Part shown: positions 1 through 8,470 of the stretch, piece by piece
How positions within the stretch are numbered: the stretch's first letter is position 1
Layout of the letters: each line of letters begins with the position of its first letter
NCBI GenBank assembly: GCA_002600635.1
Contig: CP021375.1
Coordinates: 1 to 64,000, forward strand
Reading direction: 5' to 3'
From: Rhizobium sp. ACO-34A
Lineage (GTDB): Bacteria; Pseudomonadota; Alphaproteobacteria; Rhizobiales; Rhizobiaceae
DNA length: 64,000 nucleotides
Position numbers and translations under genes: made by a program
The notes under the pieces: model-generated
Told to the model about the DNA's origin: nothing
The model's database searches: none
Seen by the model: the letters and a program-made list of their open reading frames with translations, nothing else

Positions 1-8
1 GGACTGCT

Positions 9-944
9 TCAGGCTCCTTCCACTTTTGCCGGGAGCAGGCTGGATCTCCGGGCGCGGTCGATCAGGTTCTTGACCGAGGAGGGCGACCATTTGCTTCCGC
101 CGCGCGGCGTGCGCTCGTGAAGTCGTTCCAACTGGATTGCGATCTCGCGCAACGTGAGCGCCGGATTGGAAGAGTGAATACCCGCGACCAGCGTCATCAG
201 CCGATCCTCCGGAAGGCGGGGCGGAGATTTTTTGAGCAAGCTGGCATCCGCCATGCCTTCGGCAACCATCCATTTGACGGCGCGAAGAAGACGTTCCGGG
301 GTCCAGTCGAGCCCGCGCTGTTTCAGGACAAGGGCGACATCGCTCCAGGTGTGATCGGGACGCATGCGCCGCACTGTGGGAAGCCATTGGTTGGCCGTCG
401 CCTGAACGCGATCGCCGTAGGCGGCTTTCTGAGCGGCGGTCATCTTTGCCAGCACGTCCGGCCGGCGTTCGCGGATGCCGGGATTGCCAAGCTTCTTTCC
501 CTTCGCCTTCGCGGCACTGATCCCTGCCTTGGTACGTTCGGAGATCAGCGCCCGCTCAAGCTGGGCGACGGCGCCGAGGACCTGCAGGGAAAACATGCCC
601 TGCGGCGTCGACGTATCGATCGGATCCCGCAGCGACCGGAAATGTGCGCCCCTGGTCGAGAGATCCTCGATTACCTCAAGGAGATGGCTGACCGAACGTG
701 CCAGGCGATCGAGACGAACGACGACCAGCGTATCCCCGGCCCTGATGTCCCTGACGAGTCTGGCGAGGGCAGGTCGATTGCGCGATGCGCCGGAACCCTG
801 CTCCTGCACGAAGAACTCGCAGCCGGCGGAGCGCAGTTCAATCTCCTGGGCGTGTGTCGTCTGCTCTTCGGTGGAAACACGAGCGTAGCCGATAAGCCGG
901 CCCTGTGGTCGACGCGAAGCTCGATTCGGAGTGTTATTGGGCAT
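9..944 (-). CDS. Serine site-specific recombinase (resolvase/invertase family)
   Basis: The N-terminal resolvase domain (about residues 15-155) shows the catalytic serine in GYARVSTEEQ and the conserved VVRLDRLARS and RTKAGISAAKAKGKKLGNP stretches. Family knowledge: these enzymes cut and rejoin DNA through a 5'-phosphoserine link. The C-terminal ~150 residues are longer than the short HTH of a Tn3 resolvase and end in a helix-turn-helix-like segment. The first ATG of the conserved frame was taken as the start; a GTG three codons upstream is possible, and neither has a strong ribosome site. There is no transposase next to it, so it may be a plasmid multimer-resolution or orphan enzyme. Confidence 0.85.
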   Translation of the reverse strand: MPNNTPNRASRRPQGRLIGYARVSTEEQTTHAQEIELRSAGCEFFVQEQGSGASRNRPALARLVRDIRAGDTLVVVRLDRLARSVSHLLEVIEDLSTRGAHFRSLRDPIDTSTPQGMFSLQVLGAVAQLERALISERTKAGISAAKAKGKKLGNPGIRERRPDVLAKMTAAQKAAYGDRVQATANQWLPTVRRMRPDHTWSDVALVLKQRGLDWTPERLLRAVKWMVAEGMADASLLKKSPPRLPEDRLMTLVAGIHSSNPALTLREIAIQLERLHERTPRGGSKWSPSSVKNLIDRARRSSLLPAKVEGA

Positions 945-1000
945 CACGAGCACCCGATAGGTCGTTGCGTAGCGGTTTTCCAGACCCAGAAGATAAGGAT

Positions 1001-1012
1001 AAACGATCGTTT
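1001..1012. promoter_or_regulatory. Palindrome upstream of the recombinase gene
   Basis: AAACGATCGTTT is a perfect 12-nt palindrome about 55 bp before the recombinase start codon. Its position fits an operator or part of a recombination site for the recombinase. This is inference only. Confidence 0.3.
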
Positions 1013-1167
1013 GTAAACGTCGCTAGCCGCGGGAAATTGTGCTTGACCATCAAGCAGTCGACGCAAGCAAAACAAGGCTCCGCGAAATGCACTCATCGTT
1101 GGAAGGTGCGACATCGAAGCCGACCATGTCCTTTTCATTGACCTGGAACGAACAGGACAGGCATGTG

Positions 1168-1191
1168 AGGGCCGGATGTACATCCGGCCCT
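1168..1191. terminator. Perfect hairpin at the end of the catabolic operon
   Basis: AGGGCCGGATGT is followed directly by its exact reverse complement, giving a 12-bp stem. It sits 8 bp past the stop of the last gene of the minus-strand operon. No clear T-run follows, so it may stabilise the 3' end or terminate weakly. Confidence 0.5.
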
Positions 1192-1198
1192 GTTGAAG

Positions 1199-2197
1199 CT
1201 AGGCTCTAAGATGTGGACAGGCGACGCCTGCGTTCGTCGAGGCAGGTGCTCGGGCGACATTCCCCACCACCTGCTCGACGGCCTGAGACAGGAGATCCCG
1301 GCGTGTCGATAGCGAATAGATATCCTGGGCAAAGGCTGGATTGGCCTTCGTGTCGAACACCAGTTCGGCCATGATCCGGTCACCGACAATCCGGCCCATC
1401 AAGGTCTGCGCCGATTCCAGATCCGGAACAGCCTCGCTGACGACGACATGCGTGTCGCGCAGTTCCGGTTTCATGAGGGCCTTGATGATCAGCTCATGCG
1501 CGTTTTCCTGGGTGAGGGTCCAAACGGCGCCGATGATGACGTACATCTTGTCCCACGCTTCGTCGCCGATCGTTTCCTTCCAGCCTTTCAGCACATTGGT
1601 CATGATCTCGACTTGATTCTTGGCCGCTCGGTTTTGACAATAGAGGATCATGTCACCGATGCTTTGGGCGTAGGTGGCGAACTCCGCATTGGTGAATGCG
1701 CCTGCAGAGATGATCTTGTCGATAAATTTCAGGCTTTCGGAGAGCATTGCGTCAATGGTGATCTTATCTTCGAGGGTCATCCCCGAAATGCTGCTAAACG
1801 TACCTTGGACCCTCGATATCTGATCGCGGTAGGTCTGTAGGGCGGGGATCCACTGAGCAAATGCGGGATATTCGCCGTATCCGGAAATGATGGAGAATAT
1901 TCCGAGCGGAATATGCGAGACGGCCTTTGTCACGTCGTATATCTGCCCGACGTCCTGATGGACGTAGCGGGTCTTGGCATCCGTCAGAAGTGTATAACGC
2001 CCGCCGTCGAAGGTGGACTCGACATAGAGCAGCGGATAGATGTTCCGGCCGATATTTACGATGTTAGCGGCGTAATTGGTGCGCATCGCCGTGTCGATGT
2101 CTTTTGCGAACTGGAACGACTGCCGCTCCTGATTGCCGGCGAACTCGGCGTAGTACTCCAGTGTATGCGGATAACCGTCTGCGGGATTCAATGCCAT
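1199..2197 (-). CDS. Unknown protein closing the hydantoinase operon (332 aa)
   Basis: I do not recognise this family. The product is largely helical, without a signal peptide, membrane segment or obvious cofactor motif. It has many aromatic residues and a central LEDKITIDAML segment. The ATG chosen has GAGG six bases upstream; the frame is open further upstream (GTG at 2260, ATG at 2209), so the start is uncertain. It lies 91 bp after the permease gene on the same strand, as the last gene of the transport/hydantoinase operon. A role in the same catabolic pathway is inferred from position only. Confidence 0.7.
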   Translation of the reverse strand: MALNPADGYPHTLEYYAEFAGNQERQSFQFAKDIDTAMRTNYAANIVNIGRNIYPLLYVESTFDGGRYTLLTDAKTRYVHQDVGQIYDVTKAVSHIPLGIFSIISGYGEYPAFAQWIPALQTYRDQISRVQGTFSSISGMTLEDKITIDAMLSESLKFIDKIISAGAFTNAEFATYAQSIGDMILYCQNRAAKNQVEIMTNVLKGWKETIGDEAWDKMYVIIGAVWTLTQENAHELIIKALMKPELRDTHVVVSEAVPDLESAQTLMGRIVGDRIMAELVFDTKANPAFAQDIYSLSTRRDLLSQAVEQVVGNVARAPASTNAGVACPHLRA

Positions 2198-2288
2198 TTT
2201 CAACCTCATCGGTTCGAGTTGAAGACACACGTCTCCCTTCGCGAAGGCGATGGCCGCCACGTTGTTGGAGACGACATCCGCCTGAGCA

Positions 2289-3068
2289 TCAGCCCATGGC
2301 GAATTCCTGCTTGCGGTTAGCCCAGCCACAGACACGCTGCTCGATGATCGCGAAGACCGCGTAGAGAAGAATGCCCAGAAGAGCGAGGGCGAAGAGACCG
2401 GCAAAGGCGAGCGGCACGTCGAAGCTTGCCGTCGCCATCATCATGACGGTTCCTATACCGCGATTGGCGGCGACCGTTTCCGACAGAACCGTGCCGACGA
2501 AGGCGAGTGTCACAGCTACTTTCAACGAGGCGAAGAAATACGGCATCGTCCGCGGCAGGCTGACGTTCCAGAAGACCTGGGACCGGTTGGCGCCGAGGGC
2601 TTTCAGCACATCCTCCATCTCCGGTTCGGTGGTCGCCAGCCCCGTTGCCACGTTCACGACGATCGGAAAGATGCATGTGGTCAATGCCGTCAGGATTGCG
2701 GGAACCGTGCCCGAGCCGAACCAGAGAACGAAAATCGGCACGACCGCCACCTTGGGGATCGACGAGAAGCCCACAAGCAGCGGATAGGCGACGTTATACG
2801 CCGTCCGGGACACACCGACGATCGCACCGAGCGCCACTCCGATGACCATGCCGGCGATAAAGCCGATCATTGTCGTGACGAGCGTTTGCAGGATATGCGG
2901 CCAGAGGGCCGGCATCTGCAGGATCAACGTCGAAACGATTGCGCTCGGGCGAGGCAGGACAATGGGACTGACGGCAAAGACGATGCAGGCCACCTCCCAG
3001 GCAAGGAACAGAAGCAGGATGAACGCAATGGACTTGAGATGGTCGATCGTGCGCAGTGACAACGTCAT
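2289..3068 (-). CDS. ABC transporter permease (SsuC/TauC/NrtB type)
   Basis: This inner-membrane permease of 259 aa has about six hydrophobic segments and the EAA-type loop ALGANRSQVFWNVSLPRTMP that docks with the ATPase. Its length matches the family. It lies 10 bp after the ATPase gene and forms an importer with that ATPase and the NMT1-like binding protein encoded at the head of the operon. Relatives carry sulfonates, nitrate, pyrimidine precursors or riboflavin-like compounds. The adjacent hydantoinase points to a cyclic ureide or pyrimidine-like substrate, which is inference. Confidence 0.9.
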   Translation of the reverse strand: MTLSLRTIDHLKSIAFILLLFLAWEVACIVFAVSPIVLPRPSAIVSTLILQMPALWPHILQTLVTTMIGFIAGMVIGVALGAIVGVSRTAYNVAYPLLVGFSSIPKVAVVPIFVLWFGSGTVPAILTALTTCIFPIVVNVATGLATTEPEMEDVLKALGANRSQVFWNVSLPRTMPYFFASLKVAVTLAFVGTVLSETVAANRGIGTVMMMATASFDVPLAFAGLFALALLGILLYAVFAIIEQRVCGWANRKQEFAMG

Positions 3069-3078
3069 CGCTGGCCTC

Positions 3079-3903
3079 CTAAGCTTGCCGGGCCTCGACG
3101 ATCATTCGTCGAAGGTCGTTTGTCAGTTCGGCGAATTCCGGCTCGAAGGTCGTTTCGAGGGTACGCGGACGAGCAAAGCCGACAGTCCTGTCTTCGGTGA
3201 CGCGGCCGGGCCGGGCGCTCATCACCAGAATGCGGCTGGCCAGGAAGGCCGCTTCCCGGAGGTCGTGGGTTACCAGGAACACGGTTGGCTTGGTGTCCAT
3301 CCAGAGATCCTGAAGAATGGACCAGAGTTCTTCGCGGGTGAACTGGTCCAGCGCGCCGAAGGGTTCGTCCAGCATCAGAAGCTTCGGTGAATGAATGAGA
3401 GCGCGGCACAGGTTGGCCCGCTGCAGCATGCCGCCCGACAGTTCCCATGGCCGCCTGTCCCCGAAGCCTGCGAGCCCGACCTTGGAAAGCAGGGCTTCCG
3501 CCCGATCACGAAAGAGGCCGTGTCTGTCCCGCTGAAACGTGTCGGCATAGGGCTTCACGATCTTCAGCGGCAGCATGACGTTCTCGCGGATCGTCAGCCA
3601 GGGCAGCATGGTCGGGTTCTGAAAGGCCATGCCGATACCGATCTGTTCCGCCCCTACTTCCCGTCCGGCGACGAAAATGTTGCCTTCGGTCGGGCGGAGC
3701 AGGCCGGCGACGAGCTTCAGGATCGTGGACTTGCCGCATCCGGAAGGACCGACCATCGCGACGAAATCGCCCGGATAGACGGTGAGATTCGTCCGGTCGA
3801 GCGCCAGGAAAGTATCCTTTCCCTTGCCGAAACGGACCTGCACGTCTTCGAGTTGGGCGATGCGCATGGATGACGGGGAAAGCGGTAGGGCGGACGCTGT
3901 CAT
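3079..3903 (-). CDS. ABC transporter ATP-binding protein (SsuB/TauB type)
   Basis: The 274-aa ATPase has Walker A GPSGCGKST, Q-loop FQNPTMLPW, a slightly variant signature LSGGMLQR, Walker B LLMLDEPFGALD and the H-loop histidine in LVTHDLREA. It would power the importer made with the adjacent permease. The start overlaps the stop of the GlcG-like gene by ATGA, which indicates translational coupling. Confidence 0.92.
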   Translation of the reverse strand: MTASALPLSPSSMRIAQLEDVQVRFGKGKDTFLALDRTNLTVYPGDFVAMVGPSGCGKSTILKLVAGLLRPTEGNIFVAGREVGAEQIGIGMAFQNPTMLPWLTIRENVMLPLKIVKPYADTFQRDRHGLFRDRAEALLSKVGLAGFGDRRPWELSGGMLQRANLCRALIHSPKLLMLDEPFGALDQFTREELWSILQDLWMDTKPTVFLVTHDLREAAFLASRILVMSARPGRVTEDRTVGFARPRTLETTFEPEFAELTNDLRRMIVEARQA

Positions 3904-4334
3904 CGCGCACTCCCTTCGCCGATGTGGGCTTCGAATGCGGCGACCGCCGCTCTGGCGATCTCCTGATCCTGTTCTCCCGTTCCGGAACCAACGCCGATCC
4001 CGCCGACGATCTGGCCGTGCACGAGCAAAGGTAGTCCGCCGAGCAGATTGGTCATGCGTCCATCGGTGGCTTCCGCAAGCGCGATGGCCTTGTCAGGGGA
4101 GATATTTCCCGTAGGTAGGCCGGTGGTCGCGGCCGTCATGGCCTTGCGAGTGGCGCTTTCGATGGAGAGGACGCGGGAACCATCCATCCGGACGAAAGCC
4201 ATAAGATTGCAGCCTTCATCGACGATGGCGATGCATTGCGGTACTGCCAGTTCCTTCGCGGCGGTTACCGCCGCGTTCAGGAGGAACAGGGCGCCTTCGT
4301 GGGTCAGTTTAATGGCGGGGCGAAGAGCAGTCAT
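3900..4334 (-). CDS. GlcG/HbpS-like (DUF336) heme-degrading-family protein
   Basis: The 144-aa product has the family pattern: a helix rich in alanine, then CIAIVDEGCNLMAFVRMDG, SIESATRKAMTAA and a C-terminal GGIGVGSGTGEQDQEIARAA. Members are found in many catabolic operons; some bind heme or corrinoids, and most have no known reaction. AGGAGG lies nine bases before the chosen ATG, and an upstream in-frame extension has no such site. It sits between the SDR gene and the transporter ATPase gene, with which it overlaps. Confidence 0.85.
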   Translation of the reverse strand: MTALRPAIKLTHEGALFLLNAAVTAAKELAVPQCIAIVDEGCNLMAFVRMDGSRVLSIESATRKAMTAATTGLPTGNISPDKAIALAEATDGRMTNLLGGLPLLVHGQIVGGIGVGSGTGEQDQEIARAAVAAFEAHIGEGSAR

Positions 4335-4375
4335 GGTTGGGAACCTCCTGGGATCGGTTGTCGGCATCGTCGCAG

Positions 4376-5137
4376 TCAGACATGGCGGACATAGCCGCCG
4401 TCGACCCGATAAACGCTTCCGGTGATGTAGGACGCAGGTCCGCTGCACAGGAAGGCGGCGACTGCGGCGACCTCTTCCGGTTCGGCATATCTGCCCATCG
4501 GGATCTGGGAAAAGGAACGCTGCCTGACGGTTTCCACATCGATCTTCTCCCGGGCGGCCGTCGCTTCGTCCGTCAATTGCACCCGCTCCGTCGCGACGCG
4601 TCCCGGCATCAGAACATTGACCGTTACTCCGTCCGCAGCCACTTCGGGTGCCAGAGATTTGGACCAGGCGATCAGCCCGGCGCGCAGGGTGTTCGATATG
4701 CCGAGGACCGGAATGGGTTGAACTGCCCCGGTGCTGACGACCGTGATGATCCGCCCCCAGCCGTTGCGACGCATGGTGGGCAGGAAGAGGTCGGTCAGTC
4801 GAATGACCGAGAGGGACATAGCCCTGAAACTTTCCTCCCAGTCGGAAGAGTTGCGCGCAAACGCGCTGCCATAGGGCGGTCCGCCGGTGTTGTTAACGAG
4901 AATGTCGATATCGCCGACGGCTTCGGCGAAAGCGCCGAAGGAAGGGGTATCAATCAGATCGAGGTGAAAGCCGCGCGCGCCGCCCAATTCTGTCGCTGCG
5001 GCAGCCAGAACCTTTTCGTCGCGTGCCGCAATGGCGACGTCAGCGCCTTCTTCGACCAGTGTCCTGGCGATCGCCAGCCCCATGCCGCGATTTCCTCCGA
5101 GCACCAGCGCACGCTTGCCCTTGATCTTCAGGTCCAT
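4376..5137 (-). CDS. SDR-family protein lacking the usual Tyr-Lys pair
   Basis: The 253-aa Rossmann protein has the nucleotide-binding glycines in LVLGGNRGMGLA and the structural NNTGGPP motif. The active-site serine is present (VVSTGAV). Where YxxxK is expected it reads ISNTLRAGLIAWSK, so the catalytic tyrosine and lysine are not at the normal places. This pattern marks a known beta-ketoacyl-reductase-like SDR subgroup of unclear reaction. GGGAGA lies seven bases before the chosen ATG, which overlaps the end of the hydantoinase gene. A role in the operon's pathway is inferred. Confidence 0.85.
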   Translation of the reverse strand: MDLKIKGKRALVLGGNRGMGLAIARTLVEEGADVAIAARDEKVLAAAATELGGARGFHLDLIDTPSFGAFAEAVGDIDILVNNTGGPPYGSAFARNSSDWEESFRAMSLSVIRLTDLFLPTMRRNGWGRIITVVSTGAVQPIPVLGISNTLRAGLIAWSKSLAPEVAADGVTVNVLMPGRVATERVQLTDEATAAREKIDVETVRQRSFSQIPMGRYAEPEEVAAVAAFLCSGPASYITGSVYRVDGGYVRHV

Positions 5138-6567
5138 GCCTTGATCTCCCTTGTTTTCCACGCAGAAGATATCTCCTGCGTCATGAAGCGTCCTCTTCCA
5201 GGCTTGCCCTTCAGTTCTCCCTTGTCGATGATGATCTCGCCCCGGCTGATCACGGTTTCAGGCCAGCCCTGCACCTCAAGCCCTTCGAAGGGTGTGTAGT
5301 CGACATTGTGGTGGAGAATATCGTTGCTGATGGTCATTCGCCGCTCCGGATCCCACAGGGCTAGGTCTGCGTCGGCGCCGATGGCAATTGTCCCCTTGCG
5401 AGGGTGCAGTCCGTAAAGTTTCGCGTTATTGGTTGCCGTCAGGGCGACGAAACGGGACAGATCAATGCGTCCTTTGACCACCCCCTCGCTGAACAGGATC
5501 GGCAGACGTGTTTCCAGGCCGGGTATGCCATTGGCGACCGCCCGGAAGGAAGGATCGGGGCCTGCCTTGAGCTTGCCCTCGCTGTCGAAGCAATAGGGAG
5601 CATGATCGGAATTGAAGATGTCGATCGTACCGTCTTCAATTCCCTGCCAGAGCGCAGCCTGTGCCCGCGTATCGCGGGGAGGGGGGCTACACATCGCCTT
5701 CGCGCCGAGCATGTCGGGCATGTCGAGATCCTGTTCGGTGAGCATGAGATATTGCGGGCAGGTTTCCGCGATGACGACATGGCCTCGTGCCCGTGCACGG
5801 CGGATTTCCGCCAGGGGATCTCCACCACTGACATGGACGATGACAAGTGGCACGCCGGCGATTTCCGCCAGTGTCACGGCCCTGTGCGTCGCCTCTCGCT
5901 CGACCGGCAACGGACGGGAATGCGCATGGGCGACCGGCTTCGTGCGGCCGGCCCGCTCAAGGCGGCCGGCAAGCCAGCCGATGATTTCGTGGTTTTCGGC
6001 ATGGATCAGCATGATGGCCTTTTCCTGCCGGGCCGTTTCGAACACGTCGAGGATCTGGCGGTCGCTGAGCTGCATCGCTTCATAGGTCATGTAGACCTTG
6101 AGGCTGGTGTGGCCGCGCCGGATCAGTGCCGGCAATTCCTGCCCGAGAACGGCGGACGTGGGATCGCTGACGATCAGATGGAAGGCATAGTCGCCGACAG
6201 TCTGGCCTGCGGCTCGCTCGTGGTAATCCGAGACCGCGGCTGTCAGGGATTGCCCTTTGTGCTGGACGCAGAAGGGCACGATGGTCGTCGTCCCGCCGAA
6301 GGCCGCGCTGATGCTGCCCGAGCGGAAACCATCTGCCATGCGCGCACCTTTGGAGGCAAGGCCAGGCGCCTGCGGCTGATCGAGATGGCAATGGGCATCG
6401 ATGCCGCCGGGAAGGATGAGCTTGCCGGTAGCATCGATGACATGGTGGCCATCGACAAGCCGATCCGCGATGGAAACGATACGCTCGCCCCGGATACCGA
6501 TATCCGCTTTGAAGACGTCGGAAGCCGTTGCGACGGTGCCACCGCGGATCACAAGATCGAATGTCAT
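5128..6567 (-). CDS. Dihydropyrimidinase / D-hydantoinase family amidohydrolase
   Basis: The 479-aa amidohydrolase has the metal-binding pair H59/H61 in GIDAHCHLD, the carboxylated lysine K157 in SLKVYMTYEA, H189 in IHAENHE, H245 in IVHVSGG and the catalytic aspartate in NSDHAPYC. The family opens cyclic ureides (5,6-dihydropyrimidines, hydantoins) to N-carbamoyl amino acids in the cytoplasm. No carbamoylase or dihydropyrimidine dehydrogenase is nearby, so the true substrate is open. The start overlaps the stop of the binding-protein gene by ATGA. Confidence 0.92.
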   Translation of the reverse strand: MTFDLVIRGGTVATASDVFKADIGIRGERIVSIADRLVDGHHVIDATGKLILPGGIDAHCHLDQPQAPGLASKGARMADGFRSGSISAAFGGTTTIVPFCVQHKGQSLTAAVSDYHERAAGQTVGDYAFHLIVSDPTSAVLGQELPALIRRGHTSLKVYMTYEAMQLSDRQILDVFETARQEKAIMLIHAENHEIIGWLAGRLERAGRTKPVAHAHSRPLPVEREATHRAVTLAEIAGVPLVIVHVSGGDPLAEIRRARARGHVVIAETCPQYLMLTEQDLDMPDMLGAKAMCSPPPRDTRAQAALWQGIEDGTIDIFNSDHAPYCFDSEGKLKAGPDPSFRAVANGIPGLETRLPILFSEGVVKGRIDLSRFVALTATNNAKLYGLHPRKGTIAIGADADLALWDPERRMTISNDILHHNVDYTPFEGLEVQGWPETVISRGEIIIDKGELKGKPGRGRFMTQEISSAWKTREIKAWT

Positions 6568-7601
6568 GCCGGCAGCTTCCTGACCTCGACGGAGGGGAGA
6601 AAGGAAGGATCGAAGACATCTTCCAGCTTCGGGACGGAAGGCAACCCGAAACCAGCCGCGACAGCCTCCATGCTTTTGACCAGTTTGGCCTCGTCAATTG
6701 CCCCGAGACCATTCGTGCTGGATTCCTCCGTGGTCATCTGGTTCTTGATGAGCCAGAGGAGCTTCTGTTCTTCGAGATCCGCGTTGATCAGAGGCGCGTG
6801 CGCCTTCAGCGCGGCAATAGCGGCCTTGGGATCTGCCGCCGCCGCCTGCCACGCGCGAGCGCTGACGTCGACAAAGGCCTTGGCTGCCTCCGGGTTCTGG
6901 GTCCTGAACTTTTCCGACAGGATGATGCCGTTGCCATAGAGATCGAGGCCAGCATCGGCATAGTAGAGGAACTTGATGTCGTCAGGCTTGATACCGGCCT
7001 TCAGCAGCCCGAAGTACATAGTCGAGTCGAAGCCGAGGATGGCATCGGCATCGCCTCCGGCGAGCACGGCCTCGCGCAGTTGAAGGCCCACCATGTTCCA
7101 TTTGACAGATGCCGGATCGATGTCCGCCGCCTTGGCGTAGGTGGAGAACAGCCGATAGGCCCCGTCGGGCGCGGCGGCGCCGATCGTCTTTCCGGCGAGG
7201 TCGCCAGGCTTGGCAATACCGGACTTGGAAAGCGTGCCGACGCAAAGCGGGCTGCGGAAGTAGACCATGTAGGTCATGCGGATCGCCGCGCCGGCGTTCT
7301 TCGCATTGAATTCCGCCATAGAATTGATGTCGGCGATACCGGCGTCGTAGACGCCGGAACCGACACGTGACACTGCTTCGCCGGAGCCGCCACCCGCATC
7401 GAACTGGCACTCCAGACCCGCATCCTTATACCAGCCATTCTGCTGGGCGAGGAAAAAGGCGGCGTTGGAGCCGTCGAACGGCGCGGCGAGCGAAAATTTT
7501 ACCGTCGTTGCGGCGCGCGAGATTCCGGCCTTCAGAACGAAGGGCGCGGCAATTGCCGTCGATATGAAGGATCGGCGTGTCATGCTGAAAATCGTCATCA
7601 T
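6564..7601 (-). CDS. NMT1/SsuA-like periplasmic substrate-binding protein
   Basis: The protein has a twin-arginine-like leader (MTRRSFISTAIAAPFVLKAG ending near ISRAA) and then an NMT1/THI5-type binding fold with AAFFLAQQNGWYKDAGL. It would capture the substrate in the periplasm and pass it to the permease of the same operon. AGGGGAAG directly precedes two tandem ATGs; the first is listed, and the second three bases on is equally possible. It is the first gene of the operon and is divergent from the GntR gene. Confidence 0.9.
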   Translation of the reverse strand: MMTIFSMTRRSFISTAIAAPFVLKAGISRAATTVKFSLAAPFDGSNAAFFLAQQNGWYKDAGLECQFDAGGGSGEAVSRVGSGVYDAGIADINSMAEFNAKNAGAAIRMTYMVYFRSPLCVGTLSKSGIAKPGDLAGKTIGAAAPDGAYRLFSTYAKAADIDPASVKWNMVGLQLREAVLAGGDADAILGFDSTMYFGLLKAGIKPDDIKFLYYADAGLDLYGNGIILSEKFRTQNPEAAKAFVDVSARAWQAAAADPKAAIAALKAHAPLINADLEEQKLLWLIKNQMTTEESSTNGLGAIDEAKLVKSMEAVAAGFGLPSVPKLEDVFDPSFLPSVEVRKLPA

Positions 7602-7679
7602 CTTCCCCTTTTGCTTTGGTTTCGCTGGAAATAAATGAGCAAGCCGTGTGCCACTTTGTGAACTTGAATAAAAACAATG

Positions 7680-7699
7680 GTGCGCTATAAATTGCGCAC
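7680..7699. promoter_or_regulatory. Inverted-repeat operator candidate for the GntR regulator
   Basis: GTGCGC and GCGCAC are separated by 8 AT-rich bases in the 134-bp divergent intergenic region. A further TGCGCG half-site follows at about 7707. The symmetry and location fit binding by the dimeric GntR-type regulator encoded immediately downstream. Inference from sequence symmetry. Confidence 0.55.
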
Positions 7700-7735
7700 A
7701 ATCGCGTGCGCGTCGAATAAACAGAGCGAATAACA

Positions 7736-8470
7736 ATGAAGCAGGAAAAACGCCTCGTCGGGGTGATGAACGACCGCAACCGCCCGAAGGTCGAGGATGC
7801 GGATGACGCCTATGATCACCTTTTCTCGGCGATCGTGGACCAGCGGCTGCTGCCTGGCACCAAGCTGACGGAAATGGCACTCGTCGAGGCCTTCGGTGTC
7901 GGCCGGCGCGCCATCGCAACTGCTTTGCAACGTCTTACATGGGAAAAGCTGGTTGTTTTCTTTCCCAAGCGTGGTGCCTTTGTCGCCGCGCCGGACGCCG
8001 AAGAAGCCAGGGAGGTTTTCTCTGCCCGTGTCGCCATTGAGGCGGGGACGACAGAGGCGGTGGCCCACGTTGCCGATCCTGTGGCGATTGCCCGTCTGCA
8101 GGAGAATATCAACCAGGAAAACAAACTGCGGGAACAAGGGCACATGCGTGAAGCGATCCACTTGTCCGGCGGGTTCCACGTTCTCATGGCCGAGCTTTCG
8201 GGAAATCGGATTCTCTCCGAACAGGTTCGCATCCTGGTCGCCCGCACCAGTCTCATCGTCAATCTGTTCGACAATCAGATCGGCTTGGCCGGATGGCATG
8301 ATCATCACGACGATCTCATCCGTCATTGCGCGAATGGTGACGTGGGAAATGCCGTCAAGCTGATGCGTGAACACATTATGGAACTTCAGGAAGCGCTGGC
8401 GCTTGATCGGCGAAGGCCGGTTGCCTTTGATATGCTCGGTGTCTTCGGAAGAGGACAGGGGGCTTTATAG
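7736..8470 (+). CDS. GntR-family transcriptional regulator, FCD subfamily
   Basis: The 244-aa product has an N-terminal winged helix (about residues 25-90, with MALVEAFGVGRRAIATALQR and the wing PKRGAFVA). An all-helical FCD ligand domain follows, with the metal-site histidines in GGFHVL, WHDHHDDLI and MREHIM. It is divergently transcribed from the hydantoinase/transport operon and is most likely its substrate-responsive regulator. The 3' end touches a decayed integrase gene on the other strand, so the last residues may differ from relatives. Confidence 0.88.
   Translation: MKQEKRLVGVMNDRNRPKVEDADDAYDHLFSAIVDQRLLPGTKLTEMALVEAFGVGRRAIATALQRLTWEKLVVFFPKRGAFVAAPDAEEAREVFSARVAIEAGTTEAVAHVADPVAIARLQENINQENKLREQGHMREAIHLSGGFHVLMAELSGNRILSEQVRILVARTSLIVNLFDNQIGLAGWHDHHDDLIRHCANGDVGNAVKLMREHIMELQEALALDRRRPVAFDMLGVFGRGQGAL

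Noticed and set aside
9..944. Transposon Tn3-type unit with the serine recombinase
   Set aside because: No transposase gene or terminal inverted repeats seen beside it.
5404..6939. 511-codon plus-strand frame opposite the hydantoinase gene
   Set aside because: Antisense shadow of two well supported genes.
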